A DNA stretch of 64,000 nucleotides from Flavobacterium cellulosilyticum (lineage in GTDB: Bacteria > Bacteroidota > Bacteroidia > Flavobacteriales > Flavobacteriaceae). The notes below the pieces were generated by a model. The model saw only the letters and a list, made by a program, of their open reading frames with translations, was not told the DNA's origin and made no database searches. The first letter of the stretch is position 1. Each line of letters starts with the position of its first letter. This document shows, one piece after another, positions 61,016 to 64,000 of this stretch. Both the position numbers and the translations under genes were made by a program. The stretch spans positions 124,001-188,000 of the forward strand of contig NZ_SMFK01000005.1 of the NCBI RefSeq assembly GCF_004349355.1, given 5' to 3'.

Positions 61016-61558
61016 TTATTTAACATTTTTCATTAAAATTAAAGCAAATACAGCATAATTGATCATGTCCTGATAGTTTGCGTCTATTCCTTCTGAAACC
61101 AATGTTTTTCCTTTATTATCTTCAATTTGTTTAACACGAAGTAGTTTTTGCAAAATCAAATCCGTTAAAGAACTGACTCTCATTTCACGCCAAGCTTCCC
61201 CATAATCATGGTTTTTATTTTCCATTAATTCCTTGGTGAGTTTTACTTTCGAGTCGTATAATTGAGTCGCTTTTTCTACATCAACATCAGGTTGATCGAC
61301 AACGCCAAGTTCTAATTGAATCAAAGCCATAATAGAATAATTGATGATTCCAATGAATTCACCAGTTTCGTCTTCATCTACTTTTCGAACTTCATTTTCT
61401 TGTAAACTTCTTATTCTTTGTGCTTTGATAAAGATTTGGTCGGTTAAAGATGGGTGTCTCAAAATGCGCCAAGCACTACCGTAATCTTTCATTTTATTGA
61501 TAAAAAGAGTTCGGCAAACCGAAATCACCATATCGTATTCTTGTGAAGTATTGTTCAT
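61016..61558 (-). CDS. DUF1599 domain protein
   Basis: 180 aa made of two similar halves: CRTLFINKMKDYGSAWRILRHPSLTDQIFIKAQRIRSL...INYSIMALIQLELG and TKELMENKNHDYGEAWREMRVSSLTDLILQKLLRVKQIE...INYAVFALILM. The repeated DYGxAWR and SLTD motifs define the family, whose function is not established. Divergent from folP, sharing the short 90-nt promoter region (minus-strand TATTTTTG at 61596-61589). Confidence 0.93.
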   Translation of the reverse strand: MNNTSQEYDMVISVCRTLFINKMKDYGSAWRILRHPSLTDQIFIKAQRIRSLQENEVRKVDEDETGEFIGIINYSIMALIQLELGVVDQPDVDVEKATQLYDSKVKLTKELMENKNHDYGEAWREMRVSSLTDLILQKLLRVKQIEDNKGKTLVSEGIDANYQDMINYAVFALILMKNVK

Positions 61559-61567
61559 TTAATGCTG

Positions 61568-61575
61568 TATATTTG
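61568..61575 (+). promoter_or_regulatory. -7 element of folP
   Basis: TATATTTG fits TAnnTTTG, 73 nt before the folP ATG; it overlaps the leader of the divergent DUF1599 gene. The -33 box is not clear. Confidence 0.35.
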
Positions 61576-61648
61576 TCTAAAATTTCTTCAAAAATAAGGA
61601 ATAATTATTGGATTGAAGGATGATGATTAATGATTTTTTATTTAGAAA

Positions 61649-62473
61649 ATGACAATACACTGCAACGGACAACTTATCGATTTATCAAGCCCCAAAGTAA
61701 TGGGAATTTTAAATATAACTCCCAACTCTTTTTTTGATGGTGGGAAATACAAAAGTGATAAAGAAATAGTGTTTCAAGTTGAAAAAATGTTGAATGATGG
61801 TGCAACATTTATTGATATTGGCGCCTATTCCAGTAAACCTAAAGCGGAGTTTGTTTCAGAAGCAGAAGAACTGCAAAGAATTGTTCCTATTGTCCAACTT
61901 ATTTTACAAAAATTCCCCGAAACTATTCTTTCTATTGATACTTTTAGAAGCGAAGTGGCCAAGGTTTGCATAGAAAATGGAGCTGCAATGATCAATGATA
62001 TTTCGGCTGGAAATCTTGACGATGTGATGTTAGCAACCATTGCTAAATACAATGTACCTTACATAATGATGCACATGCGTGGTACGCCAAAAACGATGCA
62101 AACATTGACAGATTATGAAAATATTGTCAAAGAAATACTATTTTATTTTTCAGAAAAAGTGGCACTAGCTCGAAGTTTTGGAATAAATGATTTGATTGTA
62201 GATCCTGGTTTTGGTTTTTCCAAAACACTAGAACAAAATTATGAAGTTTTGCAAAAACTAACATTGTTTGAAATGTTAGAATTGCCTTTGTTGGCAGGTT
62301 TTTCGAGAAAATCAATGATTTATAAGTCATTAAATTCCAGTGCGGAAGAATCGCTTAACGGAACTACAGTTTTAAATACAATTGCATTGACAAAGGGTGC
62401 CAAAATTCTTCGGGTTCATGATGTGAAAGAAGCAATGGAATGTATTACTTTGTTCAATAAAATCAAACAATAA
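61649..62473 (+). CDS. folP: dihydropteroate synthase FolP
   Basis: 274 aa TIM barrel. MGILNITPNSFFDGGKY, ATFIDIGAYSSKP, SIDTFRSEVAKVCIENGAAMINDISAG, YIMMHMRGTPKTMQ, IVDPGFGFSKTLEQNYEVLQ and LAGFSRKSMIY match the pterin and pABA sites. Makes dihydropteroate in folate synthesis. Followed by a lipoprotein gene 4 nt later. Confidence 0.98.
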   Translation: MTIHCNGQLIDLSSPKVMGILNITPNSFFDGGKYKSDKEIVFQVEKMLNDGATFIDIGAYSSKPKAEFVSEAEELQRIVPIVQLILQKFPETILSIDTFRSEVAKVCIENGAAMINDISAGNLDDVMLATIAKYNVPYIMMHMRGTPKTMQTLTDYENIVKEILFYFSEKVALARSFGINDLIVDPGFGFSKTLEQNYEVLQKLTLFEMLELPLLAGFSRKSMIYKSLNSSAEESLNGTTVLNTIALTKGAKILRVHDVKEAMECITLFNKIKQ

Positions 62474-62477
62474 AATA

Positions 62478-63092
62478 ATGAAATATTTTAGTTTAGTATT
62501 CCTTTTTATTTTGTTTTCCTGTGGCAACAAAGAAGATATTTTGTTGTCAAAATCAAATGTTACCATCGTTTCAAATGTAGTAGATCATTCTCCTATTTAT
62601 ATTTTTTTTAGAACTAAAGAAAAAGATACTTTAGCCGAAGTAAATAGAAAAAACTCCATTATTTCAACCAACTGGATTCTGAATATAGACAAGCGATTGC
62701 CTTTGCGATTGGTAATTCCCGAAGTTATGAAATTGCAAGATAAAAAGCGAAATGAAGTCGCTCACAAAAACGAATTGGCGCAAAATTATTATTCCTATGC
62801 CGATAGTATTCATAAAAATTTGGCCTTTCTTCCATTCACAAAAGTGTATTATGTTAAGGAGAAACCGAAGTCTAGTTTTATTGTTTTTTTTTCTAAAAAA
62901 AATGAAATTTTTGTCGATGGTTTCCCAGGAAGTCATGAAGAATTAAAATCATTTTTAAATAGTTTTCCAAAAGAGAAACTCGGAATAATTAGGTTTGGTT
63001 TTGCTAAAGAGTTGTCTTTTGGTACTTATATCCAAAACAAAGTTTTAATTCAAAGTTTAAAAATTGAAACCAAAGAAGAGTTTATTTATTAG
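62478..63092 (+). CDS. hypothetical lipoprotein downstream of folP
   Basis: 204 aa. Lipobox LFSC (Cys15) after a short hydrophobic core. The mature part starts KEDILLSKSNVTIVSNVVDHSPIYIFF and looks like a mixed alpha/beta domain with no named family. Co-transcribed with folP by the 4-nt gap. No link to folate is evident. Confidence 0.75.
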   Translation: MKYFSLVFLFILFSCGNKEDILLSKSNVTIVSNVVDHSPIYIFFRTKEKDTLAEVNRKNSIISTNWILNIDKRLPLRLVIPEVMKLQDKKRNEVAHKNELAQNYYSYADSIHKNLAFLPFTKVYYVKEKPKSSFIVFFSKKNEIFVDGFPGSHEELKSFLNSFPKEKLGIIRFGFAKELSFGTYIQNKVLIQSLKIETKEEFIY

Positions 63093-63163
63093 TTTCTATC
63101 TGACCACTTTTTATTTACTTGGACTGACTACTGATCACTAAAAACTGACAACTGACTAATTCT

Positions 63164-63637
63164 TTATTGATGATGATAAGGTTCATTCTTTAAAATCGTG
63201 AATCCGCGATACAATTGTTCGATAAAAAACAAACGTACCATTTGGTGAGAGAACGTCATTAGCGAAAGCGAGATTTTCCCATTTGCTTTTGCATGAACAG
63301 TATCCGAAAAACCATAAGGGCCACCAATAACAAATACCAAAGTTTTTACTCCCGAATTCATTTTTTTTTGCATTGCTGATGAAAATCCAACACTCGAATA
63401 TGTTTTTCCGTTTTCGTCCAATAAAATGAGTTGGTCTGTTGGTGTAATTTTTGCCAAAATCAATTCGCCTTCTTTTTCTTTTTGTTGACTTTCTGATAAG
63501 TTTTTCACGTTTTTAATATCAGGAATAACTTCTAAATCGAACTTAATATAAAAAGACAACCGTTTTTGATATTCCTCAATTAAGTATTGTAAGTTTTTAT
63601 TATCAGTTTTGCCAATGGCTATGAGTTTGATGTTCAT
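63164..63637 (-). CDS. rlmH: 23S rRNA pseudouridine-1915 N3-methyltransferase RlmH
   Basis: 157 aa SPOUT enzyme. IKLIAIGKTDNKNLQYLIEEYQKRL, LLDENGKTYSSVGFS, FVIGGPYGFSDTV (knot loop) and SLMTFSHQMVRLFFIEQLYRGFTI at the C-terminus. Methylates helix 69 of 23S rRNA. Preceded by ACTGAC-type simple repeats at about 63095-63160 on its 3' side. Confidence 0.98.
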   Translation of the reverse strand: MNIKLIAIGKTDNKNLQYLIEEYQKRLSFYIKFDLEVIPDIKNVKNLSESQQKEKEGELILAKITPTDQLILLDENGKTYSSVGFSSAMQKKMNSGVKTLVFVIGGPYGFSDTVHAKANGKISLSLMTFSHQMVRLFFIEQLYRGFTILKNEPYHHQ

Positions 63638-63803
63638 ATTGAGGTATTAAATAACCACAAAGGTATAAAAATGAGAATTAAATAATTAGGAATGCTTTTA
63701 TTGTTTTTATTTTGTGGTATTTTCTAAAAACGGAATATATATGTGTTTTTAAAGGTGACACTCCTGTTTTTTTAGGGTATTGTTGTTTTAAATAGTGTAA
63801 GAT

Positions 63804-63821
63804 TAGGTGGTGTGCCACCTA
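63804..63821 (+). other. short hairpin upstream of the ammonium transporter gene
   Basis: TAGGTGG (63804-63810) / CCACCTA (63815-63821), 4-nt loop. No T-run follows, so not a good terminator; role unclear. Sits in the 277-nt gap 63638-63914, which also has TAAATTTG at 63883-63890, a -7 candidate for the transporter gene. Confidence 0.4.
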
Positions 63822-63914
63822 TTTATATTTATTAATAGTAAAATTTATTAAAAATGAAAATTAATTATTATAACATTTTGTTTAAATTTGCACAAAATTA
63901 AATATATACGATTA

Positions 63915-64000
63915 TGTTAGATGTAGGGTTAACCACTTTTATGATTCTTGCCACAAGTTTGGTAATGTTGATGACTCCCGGACTTGCCTTTTTTTATGGA
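63915..64000 (+). CDS. amtB: ammonium transporter, N-terminal fragment
   Basis: 28 complete codons to the window edge: MLDVGLTTFMILATSLVMLMTPGLAFFYG. The MTPGLAFFYG end is diagnostic of Amt/MEP ammonium channels at the first transmembrane helix. The remainder is outside the window. Confidence 0.9.

Noticed and set aside
63804..63821. Hairpin before amtB as a riboswitch or terminator
   Set aside because: Stem of 7 bp without a T-run or a known aptamer pattern; cannot be assigned.

Overview
The window looks like a chromosomal segment of a Flavobacterium-like member of the Bacteroidota. It is AT-rich. Its promoters fit the Bacteroidota pattern (TTTG about 19 nt before TAnnTTTG; perfect cases precede ffh and the trp leader). 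It carries families typical of the group: a FecI/FecR/TonB-receptor triad, DUF4494, DUF1599, a DoxX-type BT_3928-like protein and many short lipoboxes. No rRNA, tRNA, CRISPR array, prophage or transposase was seen.

Layout: 1-1568 iron/glycan-type ECF sigma, anti-sigma and TonB receptor (receptor cut by the window edge). 1815-5601 a lipoprotein, a dispersed repeat, ffh and folD. 5749-9441 a three-gene operon of unknown role (lipoprotein, radical SAM enzyme, fatty-acid-hydroxylase-type membrane protein). 9745-12087 a membrane protein, a small winged-helix regulator and a DUF4173-like membrane protein; both transcription units share a candidate operator. 12147-15840 rluF, an alpha/beta hydrolase, a coiled-coil protein with a cysteine-free zinc-ribbon position, and a Nif3-like protein. 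16238-18568 a YoeB-type toxin-antitoxin pair in front of lpxK and a purine nucleoside phosphorylase. 18565-23518 a TPR hybrid histidine kinase, gap, lipA and a DUF4494 protein. 23644-30227 accessory enzymes (esterase, SGNH hydrolase, luciferase-like monooxygenase, FAD oxidase, SRPBCC and VOC proteins, PepSY-like protein). 30284-31245 a broken GH27 alpha-galactosidase.

The centre (31412-40842, minus strand) is a full tryptophan operon, trpE-G-D-C-F-B-A. It is interrupted by a lipoprotein cytochrome c, a Na+/H+ antiporter and a gamma-glutamylcyclotransferase-like gene. In front of trpE there is a previously unmarked leader: a perfect promoter, an 18-codon leader peptide with three consecutive Trp codons, and a strong intrinsic terminator. 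This is a classical transcription attenuator, apparently on a (nearly) leaderless transcript.

The right part holds marR-nitroreductase-yceI, a rhodanese and a GapN-like dehydrogenase, a GDSL hydrolase, osmC, cysM/cysE, a Smr-domain protein, a duplicated-domain lipoprotein, a cysteine desulfurase, a glycosyltransferase/GH130 pair, a relic of an Mla lipid transporter, a CbpA-type J protein, a phospholipase D-family enzyme, tpiA, a thioredoxin-like lipoprotein, a DoxX-type protein, a four-helix-bundle gene between perfect inverted repeats, DUF1599, folP, rlmH and the start of an ammonium transporter gene.

Most genes are housekeeping or ordinary accessory genes. The strongest unexplained signals are the trp attenuator, the shared operator near 9.7 and 10.7 kb, the 7.7-kb radical SAM operon, the hairpin repeat family with changing stems, and two gene relics.
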